In this document: in pieces, positions 51,665 through 60,419 of the stretch
Layout of the letters: every line of letters begins with the position of its first letter
Position numbering within the stretch: the stretch's first letter is position 1
Origin: Mycobacterium sp. D16Q14
GTDB lineage: Bacteria > Actinomycetota > Actinomycetes > Mycobacteriales > Mycobacteriaceae
NCBI GenBank assembly: GCA_002013415.1
Contig: MAEX01000024.1
Location: 1 to 64,000 of the forward strand
Direction of reading: 5' to 3'
Length of the DNA stretch: 64,000 bases
Position numbers and translations under genes: made by a program
Notes under the pieces: generated by a model
Database searches by the model: none
What the model saw: only the letters and a program-made list of their open reading frames with translations
What the model was told of the DNA's origin: nothing

Positions 51665-53203
51665 ATGTTCCCTGGTTTTCATGCGATCTCGGCGCCGGAT
51701 CGGCCGGCTGTGATCATGGCAGACACGGATCGGACCCTCACCTATGGCGAGCTTGAGCACCGTTCCGCCTCCATCGCGACCGCACTGCACGGCATGGGGC
51801 TGCGTAGGGGCGACGTGGTGGCGTTGCTTTCGGACAACACTCTTGAAGCCTTCGAGATCTACTGGGCGGCAATCCGGTCAGGCCTATACATAACCGCTGT
51901 GAATTGGCACCTGGCGGCGGAGGAGGCTGCCTACATTGTCAATGACAGTGGCGCGCGTGTGCTGTTCGCCTCCGCAGGGGTTGGCGAGCTTGCACAGGAG
52001 ATTGGACCGCTCACGTCCGCTGTCGGCAGCCGGTATTCGTTCGGTGGTCACATCGCTGGCCACGAGCCGTACGAAGTGTTGGCCGAGGGGGCCGGTGCCG
52101 CGCTGCCCGACCAGCCCCGGGGCGCCGAGATGCTCTACTCATCGGGAACTACGGGGCGTCCTAAGGGAATCAAGCCGCCGCTGCCAGACTGGCAGGTCGA
52201 TCAGCCGGGCGATCCGTTGGTGAACATGCTGCAACACGCGTTTGGGATTTCCGCCGAGGACAGATACTTGTCTGCGGCTCCGATCTATCACACGGCCCCA
52301 CTGAAGTGGTGTGGTGGCGTCCACTCGCTGGGTGGCACCGTGGTGCTTATGGAGAAGTTCGATCCCGTCAAAGCGCTCGCGGCGATCGAGAGCTACCAAA
52401 TCACTGTCACGCAAATGGTTCCCACGATGTTCATCCGGATGCTGCAGCTGCCTGAGGGGTTGCGGAAGGCATTCGATACCTCGTCCTTGCGTCTTGCGGT
52501 GCACGCTGCCGCTCCGTGTCCTCCCGACGTCAAGGAGGCCATGATCACCTGGTGGGGACAGATCGTGGTTGAGTACTACGGAGCCACCGAGCAGCACGGC
52601 GTCACCATGATCAGCAGCGAGCAATGGACGGCGAAGCGGGGTTCAGTTGGCATGGCCGTGCTCGGCGTGCTCCATATCTGTGGAGACGACGGCGCAGAGC
52701 TTCCCCGCGGCGAAATCGGCACCGTCTACTTTGAACGCGATGTTCCGCCGTTCGAGTACCACAACGATCCTGAGAAGACCGACGAAGCAAGGCATCCGAG
52801 GCATAGAAACTGGTCGACCGTTGGAGATATCGGCTATGTCGACAGCGACGGATACTTGTTCCTCACGGATCGCAAGGCCTTCATGATCATCTCCGGTGGG
52901 GTGAACATCTACCCGCAGGAGATCGAGAATGTTCTTGCGTTGCATCCGAAGATCTCCGATGTTGCCGTTATTGGCGTGCCTGATCCCGAGATGGGTGAGC
53001 AAGTCAAAGCCATTGTTCAGCTTCGAGACGGTTTCACCGGATCGGACGAGCTTGCATCTGAGGTGATCGACTATGTGCGCGAACGCATTGCGCGCTACAA
53101 GGCGCCACGGTCGGTCGATTTCGTAGACGAACTTCCCCGGCTTGCCACCGGCAAGCTGGCCAAGGGAAAACTATTGCAACGCTACGCGGAGGCAGGAACA
53201 TGA
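51665..53203 (+). CDS. Acyl-CoA synthetase (FadD-like AMP-forming ligase), copy 3
   Basis: The 512-residue ligase has YSSGTTGRPKG, EYYGATEQHG, TDRKAFMIISGGVNIYP and the C-terminal ATGKLAKGK Lys. It starts almost directly after the SCP2 stop and overlaps the P450 start (ATGA). Its sequence is not especially close to the ligases at 41449 and 43083, so it probably takes a different acid, perhaps the product of the P450/aldehyde dehydrogenase steps. Confidence 0.9.
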   Translation: MFPGFHAISAPDRPAVIMADTDRTLTYGELEHRSASIATALHGMGLRRGDVVALLSDNTLEAFEIYWAAIRSGLYITAVNWHLAAEEAAYIVNDSGARVLFASAGVGELAQEIGPLTSAVGSRYSFGGHIAGHEPYEVLAEGAGAALPDQPRGAEMLYSSGTTGRPKGIKPPLPDWQVDQPGDPLVNMLQHAFGISAEDRYLSAAPIYHTAPLKWCGGVHSLGGTVVLMEKFDPVKALAAIESYQITVTQMVPTMFIRMLQLPEGLRKAFDTSSLRLAVHAAAPCPPDVKEAMITWWGQIVVEYYGATEQHGVTMISSEQWTAKRGSVGMAVLGVLHICGDDGAELPRGEIGTVYFERDVPPFEYHNDPEKTDEARHPRHRNWSTVGDIGYVDSDGYLFLTDRKAFMIISGGVNIYPQEIENVLALHPKISDVAVIGVPDPEMGEQVKAIVQLRDGFTGSDELASEVIDYVRERIARYKAPRSVDFVDELPRLATGKLAKGKLLQRYAEAGT

Positions 53204-54459
53204 CGGTTCAAGCACAAGCTCTTGGAAGAACATTCGACCCCGTGAGCATCTCACCACTGAGCTTTTGGGAGATGACCAACGAGGAGCGGGAGGTTTCTTT
53301 CAAAATTCTGCGCGATGAGCGGCCCGTCAGCTGGCATCCGCCGATCGAGGGTGCATTGATTGCCCCCGAGGTGGACGGTGTGTGGGCGGTCACCCGCCAT
53401 GAGGACATCGCCTACGTGAGTAAGAATCCCGAGCTGTTCTGCTCCGGTGAAGGCGTCATGATAGAGGCGTTGCCCGAAGATGTCTTGGAGGCAGTCATGT
53501 CCTTCCTGGCGATGGATGGTGCGGAGCACTCCAGCACGCGTCGGCTGATCAGCTCGGTCTTCACTCCGCGGCAGATCGCCAAGATTAAAGATCAGATCGA
53601 GAATCAGGCGGTTACGATCGTCGACGACCTGCTCAAAACCAAGGAAGGCGACTTCGTCGAGCAGGTCTCCAAGCGACTGCCCATGTGGACCATCTACGAG
53701 ATGATCGGGCTGGCACCAGAAAAGCGTGAGAGCGGTGCGCACCTGGCCGACGCCATCATGGGATGGAACGACGCCGACGTGGCGGCCGGCCGTGAGCCCG
53801 GCGAACTGTTGATCGACACTCTGGTCGGTCTGCTCGAGCTGAGCCTTGAGCTGACGGAGGAGCGCCGGGCGCGTCCTCAAGGTGATATCGCCAGTCTGCT
53901 GGTCGAAGCTGAGATCGATGGTCGTCGGCTTACCGACGAGGAGATAGCGGCCTTCTTCGTGCTGCTGTCCGTGGCCGGCAACGATACGACTCGCAACACT
54001 GTGTCGTTTACTACCATGGCATTTCAGCAGTTTCCGCAGCAGCGCGCCCTGCTAGAGCAAGACTTTGAAGGGCGAATCAAGGTCGCCATGGACGAGTTCG
54101 TCCGCTGGTCGAGTCCTATTTCAACCTTCCGGCGTACCGCCACTCAGGACACCGAGATCAAGGGAGTGGAGATCAAGAAGGGTGACTGGGTCGTGATGAT
54201 GTACGGCTCAGGCAATCGCGACGAGCGCGTCTTTGGCAACCCCGGCGTTTTCGATATCACGCGTTCCCCCAACTCGCATGTCGCATTCGGCGGCGGTGGC
54301 CCGCACTACTGCATGGGGGCCTTCTTGGCCAGGATGCAACTCGAGGCGCTGTACCGGCAGTTGATCTTCCGGGCGCCGACGCTGCGCGTCGGTGAACCAA
54401 CCTACATGACAAGCAACTTCGTTAGGGCTGTGAAATCGCTGCCCTACACCCTCACCTGA
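53200..54459 (+). CDS. Cytochrome P450
   Basis: The 419-residue soluble P450 has the I-helix oxygen motif AGNDTTRN (about residues 263-270), the ExxR pair in EFVRW, and the haem loop FGGGGPHYCMG with Cys371 as thiolate ligand. The haem-loop region SHVAFGGGGPHYC is like that of CYP124/125/142-type enzymes that hydroxylate terminal methyl groups of sterols and isoprenoids; this is a resemblance only. Redox partners (ferredoxin at 56672 and FprB-like reductase at 56920) lie in the same operon. Confidence 0.9.
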   Translation: MTVQAQALGRTFDPVSISPLSFWEMTNEEREVSFKILRDERPVSWHPPIEGALIAPEVDGVWAVTRHEDIAYVSKNPELFCSGEGVMIEALPEDVLEAVMSFLAMDGAEHSSTRRLISSVFTPRQIAKIKDQIENQAVTIVDDLLKTKEGDFVEQVSKRLPMWTIYEMIGLAPEKRESGAHLADAIMGWNDADVAAGREPGELLIDTLVGLLELSLELTEERRARPQGDIASLLVEAEIDGRRLTDEEIAAFFVLLSVAGNDTTRNTVSFTTMAFQQFPQQRALLEQDFEGRIKVAMDEFVRWSSPISTFRRTATQDTEIKGVEIKKGDWVVMMYGSGNRDERVFGNPGVFDITRSPNSHVAFGGGGPHYCMGAFLARMQLEALYRQLIFRAPTLRVGEPTYMTSNFVRAVKSLPYTLT

Positions 54460-54470
54460 TCGGAGTGTCC

Positions 54471-55262
54471 ATGTTCGAATTCACAGGGAAACGCTATGTG
54501 GTCACCGGCGCGGCCTCAGGCATCGGGCAAGCCGTCGCGGAGCAACTACTTGCGGCTGGGGCCGACGTAACCAGCCTGGACCGGAATACCCCGAAAATAT
54601 TGGTTGACAAGCATATTGAGGTTGACCTGGCAAGCCCGCACAGTATCGACGCTGCGCTTGAATCCTTGGTCGGTCTGTACGACGGACTGATCAACGTGGC
54701 AGGTATCCCGGGGACCGCGCCCGCCGACGTGGTGTTCTCCGTGAACAGCCTGGCGGTGCGCCACCTCACCGAGGCATTCTTCGAACGCCTCATCGCCGGT
54801 GGGTCGGTGACCATCGTGTCCTCGACAGCTGGATTCGGTTGGGCGGAAAGGCTTGAGGGCATCCGTGACCTGCTTGCCACCGACACCTTCGAAGAAGGCG
54901 CGCAATGGTTCAAAACGCATCCTCAGGATGGCAATGCCTACAACTTCTCCAAGGAGGTCACGACCGTCTACACCATGTCGATGGGCTTGGCTATGGCGCA
55001 GATGGGCCTGCGTATCAACGCAGTCCTTCCCGGCCCGGTAGAGACACCGATCTTGGCAGACTTCGAAGAGTCAATGGGTAAAGAAACACTGGACGGGCTT
55101 AAGGAACTGCTTGGCCGTCATGCCAATCCGGATGACGTCGCTGCAGCTGTCTTGTTCTTGGCCTCCGATGCCGCACGCTGGGTCAACGGCCAAGCGATTG
55201 CGGTGGATGGCGGTATCACCGGCGCAGTGGCAACAGGCGTCGTGCCTACCCCGGACTTCTGA
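54471..55262 (+). CDS. Short-chain dehydrogenase/reductase (3-alpha-hydroxysteroid-dehydrogenase-like)
   Basis: The ATG at 54471 follows CGGAG by five bases; the GTG at 54465 overlaps that site. The 263-residue product has TGAASGIGQAVAEQL, NVAGIPG and the active-site YNFSKE. The short middle part and the YNFSKEVTT block resemble 3-alpha(20-beta)-hydroxysteroid dehydrogenases. It is placed to oxidise the alcohol made by the P450. Confidence 0.85.
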   Translation: MFEFTGKRYVVTGAASGIGQAVAEQLLAAGADVTSLDRNTPKILVDKHIEVDLASPHSIDAALESLVGLYDGLINVAGIPGTAPADVVFSVNSLAVRHLTEAFFERLIAGGSVTIVSSTAGFGWAERLEGIRDLLATDTFEEGAQWFKTHPQDGNAYNFSKEVTTVYTMSMGLAMAQMGLRINAVLPGPVETPILADFEESMGKETLDGLKELLGRHANPDDVAAAVLFLASDAARWVNGQAIAVDGGITGAVATGVVPTPDF

Positions 55263-55271
55263 GGAGAATCA

Positions 55272-56672
55272 GTGACTACCCCTTTCCCGATCCGGTCCGA
55301 TGATGTGATGGCTGGCGGCGGAGTATTGGGCGATCTGCGGCGCGTCTTCGCTACCGGGCGCACGCGGTCGTTCGAATGGCGGATTCGACAGCTCGAAGGC
55401 ATTGAAAACCTATGTCGGGAGGAGGAATCGGCAATCGCGCATGCCCTGGAACACGATCTTGGGCGTGGCTCATTCGAGGCATGGATGGGCGATATCGCCT
55501 CAACCATCGGTGAGGCGACCTACGCACGAAAGCATCTCAAACGGTGGATGCGTCGTCGGCGTCAATCCCTCCCGCTCGCGCAGCTCCCGGCGCGCGGCTG
55601 GGTGCAATACGACCCGTTGGGCGCGGTGTTGGTGATCGGGCCGTGGAACTATCCCGTTTACTTGAGTCTGGGCCCGTTGGTAGCGGCAGTCTCCGCAGGG
55701 AACTGCGCAGTGATCAAGCCTTCGGAATATGCTCCCGCTACGTCAGCCTTGCTGAGCAGACTCATTCCGCAGTACCTGGATCCAGCAGCGATCCGTGTCG
55801 TAGAGGGTGACGTGCGGGTGACTCAGAGCCTGATTTCCGAAGGGTTCGACCATATCTTGTTCACCGGCGGAACTGAGGTCGGAAGCAAGATCATGGCTGC
55901 CGCCGCGCCAACGCTGACACCCGTGACCCTTGAGCTCGGTGGCAAGAGTCCAGTCATTGTCACTGCGGATGCGGACCTCGATGTCGCGGCGCGACGGGTT
56001 GTCTGGGTCAAACTGCTCAATTCGGGCCAGACCTGCATTGCCCCAGATTATGTACTGGTCGACAGCAAGGCTGCCGACAGCTTCATTGAAAGGGTCGTAT
56101 CGACTATCGCCGATTTCCGCTCGGGGGAACCTGCTTTGGCCCAGCGAATCGTGAACTGGAGACAGTTCGAGCGGCTACAGAAGCTGATCAGTACGACCTC
56201 CGGGACTGTGGTTTACGGCGGTGGTATGGATCAGGAGCGATTGAGTATCGAGCCCACCGTAATCGTGGACCCTGCGCCTACGGACGATGTGATGGCGCAG
56301 GAGATATTCGGCCCGGTATTGCCTATTATACGTGTTGAATCATCAATTGCTGCAGCAGAATTCGTGAATTCAAGACCAAAGCCACTGGCACTCTATGTAT
56401 TCGCGGGAAGTCAGCGTGCCGGTCGCACACTTGTCGACACAATTCCGTCGGGCGGTGCAGTCATCAATCACGTCGCCATGCATTGTTTGGTCCCGCAGCT
56501 ACCGTTTGGCGGTGTCGGAGCCAGCGGGATGGGGGCCTACCACGGCCGCTGGGGATTCGAGGCGCTGAGCCATCGCCGTGCTGTGCTGGCCAAATTAACC
56601 AAGCCGGATCCAGCAGTTATGTACCCACCCTATTCGAACCGAGCGATAGCGATCATGAGGCGGTTGCTCTGA
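55272..56672 (+). CDS. Aldehyde dehydrogenase (class 3-like)
   Basis: The 466-residue enzyme starts at a GTG behind GAGGAG. It has GPWNYPVYLSLGPLV, the catalytic Glu221 in ELGGKSP and nucleophile Cys255 in NSGQTCIAPDY. Its length and the C-terminal membrane-like tail (AIAIMRRLL) resemble class 3/fatty-aldehyde dehydrogenases. It could convert the aldehyde after P450 and SDR steps to the acid activated by the upstream ligase. Its stop overlaps the ferredoxin start. Confidence 0.9.
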   Translation: MTTPFPIRSDDVMAGGGVLGDLRRVFATGRTRSFEWRIRQLEGIENLCREEESAIAHALEHDLGRGSFEAWMGDIASTIGEATYARKHLKRWMRRRRQSLPLAQLPARGWVQYDPLGAVLVIGPWNYPVYLSLGPLVAAVSAGNCAVIKPSEYAPATSALLSRLIPQYLDPAAIRVVEGDVRVTQSLISEGFDHILFTGGTEVGSKIMAAAAPTLTPVTLELGGKSPVIVTADADLDVAARRVVWVKLLNSGQTCIAPDYVLVDSKAADSFIERVVSTIADFRSGEPALAQRIVNWRQFERLQKLISTTSGTVVYGGGMDQERLSIEPTVIVDPAPTDDVMAQEIFGPVLPIIRVESSIAAAEFVNSRPKPLALYVFAGSQRAGRTLVDTIPSGGAVINHVAMHCLVPQLPFGGVGASGMGAYHGRWGFEALSHRRAVLAKLTKPDPAVMYPPYSNRAIAIMRRLL

Positions 56673-56863
56673 TGAGCGTGCATGTAGACCGGACTAAATG
56701 CTCGGGGATCGGCCTGTGCGAGATGACCGCACCCGCGGTGTTCGTGATCGGTGATGACGGCCAATCTCACGTACTGGTCGAAGACCCTGCGGATGGTGAG
56801 TACGCGGCTGCCATTGAAGCCGAGTCGAATTGCCCAGCTCGAGCGATTTCCATCGAAGAATGA
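56672..56863 (+). CDS. Small 3Fe-4S ferredoxin, likely P450 electron donor
   Basis: The 63-residue protein starts at an ATG overlapping the aldehyde dehydrogenase stop. It has CSGIGLCEMTAP and NCPARAI, the CxxxxxC plus distant CP pattern of mycobacterial single-cluster ferredoxins next to P450 genes. The variable cluster-side residue is Ile, a hydrophobic choice. It should receive electrons from the FprB-like reductase encoded 56 bases downstream and pass them to the P450. Confidence 0.85.
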   Translation: MSVHVDRTKCSGIGLCEMTAPAVFVIGDDGQSHVLVEDPADGEYAAAIEAESNCPARAISIEE

Positions 56864-56919
56864 GCTGTACGGCGCTTCACCGCCACGAGCCCCCTGTTCG
56901 TTCCACCTAGGAGTCAACG

Positions 56920-58515
56920 ATGGCTTTCGTCATTACCCAGAATTGCTGCACGGACGCCAGCTGCGTTCCAGTCTGTCCGGTCGACTGCATTCGTCCCATC
57001 CCGAGCAAGGACGGCCAGCCCGCACAGATGCTCTATATCGACCCGGAGACCTGCGTCGATTGCGGTGCATGCGTCGAAGCATGCCCCGTCGATGCGATCT
57101 ACCACGAGGATGAGTTGCCGGATAACCAAACGCTATACCGCGAGATCAATGCAGATTACTTTGTGGGGCAACCGCTGGTGATCAGGCCGATAACTCCGAT
57201 TGACAGGCCGGACCCCATCGACCGCGGCGCGTTGCGTGTCGCCGTGGTCGGTGCCGGCCCTGCCGCATGCTATGCCGTATCTGAACTGGTGCGGGTCAAG
57301 GGCGCTGTGGTGAATGTCTTCGAGAAACTGCCCACCCCATACGGTTTAGTCCGTTTTGGCGTCGCACCTGACCACCAACGCACCAAGGGAGTGGTCGCAA
57401 GCTACGAAACAGCTCTCAAGAATCATGACGTGAGTTGCTTCTTCAACGTCGGGGTGGGCCACGACCTCAGCCACCGTGAACTTCTCGATCACCACCACGC
57501 GGTGATCTACGCGGTTGGGGCTTCGAAGAGCCGAGACTTGGGAATTCCCGGCGAGCAGTTGTCTGGCAACCATGCGGCAGCCGATGTAGTGGGTTGGTAC
57601 AACGGGCACCCCGATTACGCCGATCTCGACATAGACCTGTCCGGCCGTCGCGCGGTGATCGTGGGCAACGGCAATGTGGCGCTGGACGCAGCACGGATAT
57701 TTGTGATGAATCGTGACGATCTGGCCGCGACCGACATAGCAGAACATGCGTTGACTGCGTTGAAGGCGAGCTCGATTGAAGAAGTGGTGGTTCTGGGGCG
57801 CAGGGGTGCGGCCGATGCCGCCTTCTCGATAGGAGAATTGCTTGCGCTCGGGAACCTTCGTGATGTCGACGTGATTATTGAGGGCGATATCGGAGAGCGG
57901 CCCAAGGACGGATTCGACCGAATGCTGAAATACGACACTGTCCGTCGATACGCCGACCGGTTGACCACCGCTAAAAATCGCCGAATTGTATTGAAGTTCA
58001 ACACAAGACCGGTAAGATGTGTCGGCGAGCAGGCCGTTCGCGGGCTGTTGACAGCCGATGGCAGCGGGGAAGGCAGCATCGAGACGTCACTGGTACTGCG
58101 GTCGATTGGCTATCGGGGTGCGGTTGTCGATGGACTGCCATTCGATCAAGAATCGGGAACTGTGCCCAACGAGACTGGCCGGGTGGTGAGTGACGACGGC
58201 GAAGTGGTGTCCGGCGTTTACGTGACAGGCTGGATCAAGCGTGGCCCTCGCGGCGTCATCGGCACCAACCGGACCTGCGCCCATGAGACGGTCGGCGGTC
58301 TTCTCGACGACTTCCGCAAAGGCTTGTTGGTCAGGGAGGTGGCGGACAACAAGTCTCTGGAAAGCCTTCTGGATTTGCGCGCCGTCAGTGTCGTCGATTG
58401 GGACGGCTGGCGCGCCATCGATGCCTTCGAGCGTGAGCAGGGAGCGGCTGCGGCCCGTCCGCGAGTCAAGGTAGTGGAGATTCCTGCGTTGTTGGCTGCC
58501 GCACGGGCGCAATAG
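56920..58515 (+). CDS. fprB: FprB-like ferredoxin-NADP reductase with N-terminal ferredoxin domain
   Basis: The 531-residue protein fuses an N-terminal ferredoxin (residues 1-75, CCTDASCVPVCPVDC and CVDCGACVEACPVDA) to an adrenodoxin-reductase-like flavoprotein. The latter has the FAD motif VVGAGPAACYAV (about 108-119), the NADP motif VVIGNGNVALDAAR-like VIVGNGNVALD, and GWIKRGPRGVIGTN. This is the layout of mycobacterial FprB. It is the likely reductase of the local P450 system and might also serve the Rieske oxygenase. Confidence 0.9.
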   Translation: MAFVITQNCCTDASCVPVCPVDCIRPIPSKDGQPAQMLYIDPETCVDCGACVEACPVDAIYHEDELPDNQTLYREINADYFVGQPLVIRPITPIDRPDPIDRGALRVAVVGAGPAACYAVSELVRVKGAVVNVFEKLPTPYGLVRFGVAPDHQRTKGVVASYETALKNHDVSCFFNVGVGHDLSHRELLDHHHAVIYAVGASKSRDLGIPGEQLSGNHAAADVVGWYNGHPDYADLDIDLSGRRAVIVGNGNVALDAARIFVMNRDDLAATDIAEHALTALKASSIEEVVVLGRRGAADAAFSIGELLALGNLRDVDVIIEGDIGERPKDGFDRMLKYDTVRRYADRLTTAKNRRIVLKFNTRPVRCVGEQAVRGLLTADGSGEGSIETSLVLRSIGYRGAVVDGLPFDQESGTVPNETGRVVSDDGEVVSGVYVTGWIKRGPRGVIGTNRTCAHETVGGLLDDFRKGLLVREVADNKSLESLLDLRAVSVVDWDGWRAIDAFEREQGAAAARPRVKVVEIPALLAAARAQ

Positions 58516-58524
58516 AAGAGCGCT

Positions 58525-59712
58525 ATGTCGGATACGGATCTGTCGATGTCGTTGCGTCGTCTCGCCGGAGCGTCGACGATCATCGCCTTAGGCGATGGGG
58601 TCGGGGCGGTAGGAACCTTGGCAGATGGCACATCTTTGTGTGAAAGATTGAGCTACTACGCCGATGACGTTGGCGAGGTGTCGTTGATCCTTGGGTGGAC
58701 TCCTGTCGCGCCGTCGGGTCTACGACCGGATGCTTTCGCCCAGATATTCACCTTGATGCCGGGGTGGGGAGTGCGAAGCCTGCTGACCCACTCGGCAACG
58801 CGTTCCCTGCCGACCAGCATGTCGGCAATTCCTGCACTCTTATCGGGACATCTGCGGCCCGATGTTCTTATTGCCAGGATGACTGAACGTCATGATGGTC
58901 TGCATTTCTGTACCGAAGTATCTTGGCAGCAAGCATTATTCGAAGCAGGAGTCGAGATATGGGCGGTGCTCGACAGATCCGCGAATACGGCCAGCGCCGA
59001 GAACTCGATCAGTTCGGACGCGGTGACGGTGATCGGGTATGCGGGGGATCGGCCAGCCGAGGTGCCACCGCGACCACCGGATCCGATCCACGAGGAGTTG
59101 GCGGACAGAGTGCTGAGTCTTGTTCCAGAGGGGGCGCGGATGCAGTACGGCCCCGGCCAACTGGGAACCGCTCTGCTCGAACGTGTGGATCGACCCATCG
59201 GCATCGACACGGGGCTGCTCACCGATGCCGTGATTACCTTGGAGCGTAGGGGATTTCTGCTAGGCGAACCGTCTGCAACTTATCTGCTGGGCAGTGATGA
59301 GCTATATGACTGGTCCGACGGACGCCCTATTCTTCGCGGTATAGAACACAGTCATGATATGACTCGGCTGTCTCGGGGTACGCCGTTCGTTGCGGTCAAC
59401 ACCGCTATCGAGATCGATGCGGTAGGACAGGTCAACGTCGAAGGCGTTGGCGACAAGGTGGTGGGTGGTATTGGTGGGCACCCCGACTACTGCACGGCGG
59501 CGCGGCTGAGCCCAAAAGGTCTGTCCATCATTGCGGTGCCGTCACGATTCGGTGGCCGCTCGCCGTTGGTGTCGACGCTGAGCCGGCCAGCGTCAACACC
59601 TGCACACGATGTCGAAGTCGTTGTGACCGAGCATGGCCATGTCGATCTGCGCGGTGCCGATTGGTCTGAGCGGCGGAGGTTGATCGCCGACTTGTTCAAT
59701 CTGACGCCCTGA
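58525..59712 (+). CDS. Acetyl-CoA hydrolase/CoA-transferase family protein
   Basis: The 395-residue protein resembles 4-hydroxybutyrate CoA-transferase/acetyl-CoA hydrolase proteins. The C-terminal half has FVAVNTAIEIDAVGQVNVEG, then VVGGIGGHPDYCTAARLSP and SIIAVPSRFGGRSPLV, matching the catalytic domain. The usual active-site Glu is expected in the AIEIDAVGQ segment. It would swap or remove CoA. It ends the P450 operon and slightly overlaps a degenerate convergent frame. Confidence 0.75.
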   Translation: MSDTDLSMSLRRLAGASTIIALGDGVGAVGTLADGTSLCERLSYYADDVGEVSLILGWTPVAPSGLRPDAFAQIFTLMPGWGVRSLLTHSATRSLPTSMSAIPALLSGHLRPDVLIARMTERHDGLHFCTEVSWQQALFEAGVEIWAVLDRSANTASAENSISSDAVTVIGYAGDRPAEVPPRPPDPIHEELADRVLSLVPEGARMQYGPGQLGTALLERVDRPIGIDTGLLTDAVITLERRGFLLGEPSATYLLGSDELYDWSDGRPILRGIEHSHDMTRLSRGTPFVAVNTAIEIDAVGQVNVEGVGDKVVGGIGGHPDYCTAARLSPKGLSIIAVPSRFGGRSPLVSTLSRPASTPAHDVEVVVTEHGHVDLRGADWSERRRLIADLFNLTP

Positions 59713-60028
59713 ACGGTTCGGTTGCACGAGCATAGGCCCGCTGCAGGATGCAGTATGCGGTCTCGGCGGCTCCGCGGGGTTCGGTCGTGCAGAGGATGGC
59801 GATATCGTCGATGGTGCGGAAGTAGTCGCTGACGGGTTGGCGGTCGTAGATCATGGCTGCATGCACGGTGCCTTGGTAGTCGGTGAGGTGTAGTCGTCCC
59901 AATGGCTGGTCGGTTTGGATCTGCGGGCGGATTGTGGACAAGTGGGCGGGGTTCGTAGCGAGCGCGGCAGTAAGGCAACAACGAACAATGCGACGGTGAA
60001 CACCATTCTCTCGAGCCGGGCGCACCAC
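59696..60028 (-). pseudogene. Remnant of a DUF4334/GXWXG-like protein
   Basis: On the minus strand the last 65 or so residues of this frame (LGRLHLTDYQGTVHAAMIYD, then RQPVSDYFRTIDD) resemble the C-terminal DUF4334 domain, where an MVYD-QPI-DYF-DD pattern is usual. The N-terminal GXWXG domain cannot be found in frame; upstream frames are broken. It overlaps the end of the CoA-transferase gene by 17 bases. I read it as a decaying gene. Chance resemblance is possible. Confidence 0.4.
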
Positions 60029-60419
60029 CCATATCGACGGCGCCCCAAGAGCACCGATGAACTATTCCCCAGCCACGATGGCGGCTATCGGGGCTGGTGG
60101 TATGCCGATTTCTTGACGGTCGACTGCACGAGCGAGCGCCTCGAGCATCGCGCTGCCTTCGATTTCGTTGAGGAGACCACGGAAGGTGGCGATTCCAATC
60201 TGTTCGAATCGGTCGAGCACCGCACACCGGATGCCCAGGAGCTCCTCGCGCAAATGTCCGCTTCCGATAGCATCCGGCTTGTCTCATGCGTCGTTGTTGC
60301 GTGATCTCGGAGCGGATCAGGTGGTGCTGTCCAGGCCCGAAGAAGTGTCAGACTGCCCTGCTGCTGACTGTAGGTATCTATGAGATGCCGGGACGCGTCT
60401 CACAAATTGTCGGCATAAC
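59713..60419. other. Degenerate or non-coding stretch between convergent operons
   Basis: This stretch of about 700 bases holds no intact gene. It contains the DUF4334-like remnant, short protein-like frames on the minus strand (60062-60253) that I cannot assign, and a hairpin at 60381-60402. Mixed frames suggest an eroded gene. Confidence 0.5.
60381..60402. terminator. Weak stem-loop after the minus-strand acyl-CoA dehydrogenase
   Basis: TGAGATGC and GCGTCTCA form an eight-pair stem (one G-U) with a six-base loop, 18 bases beyond the stop at 60420. It probably ends the minus operon. Confidence 0.35.
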
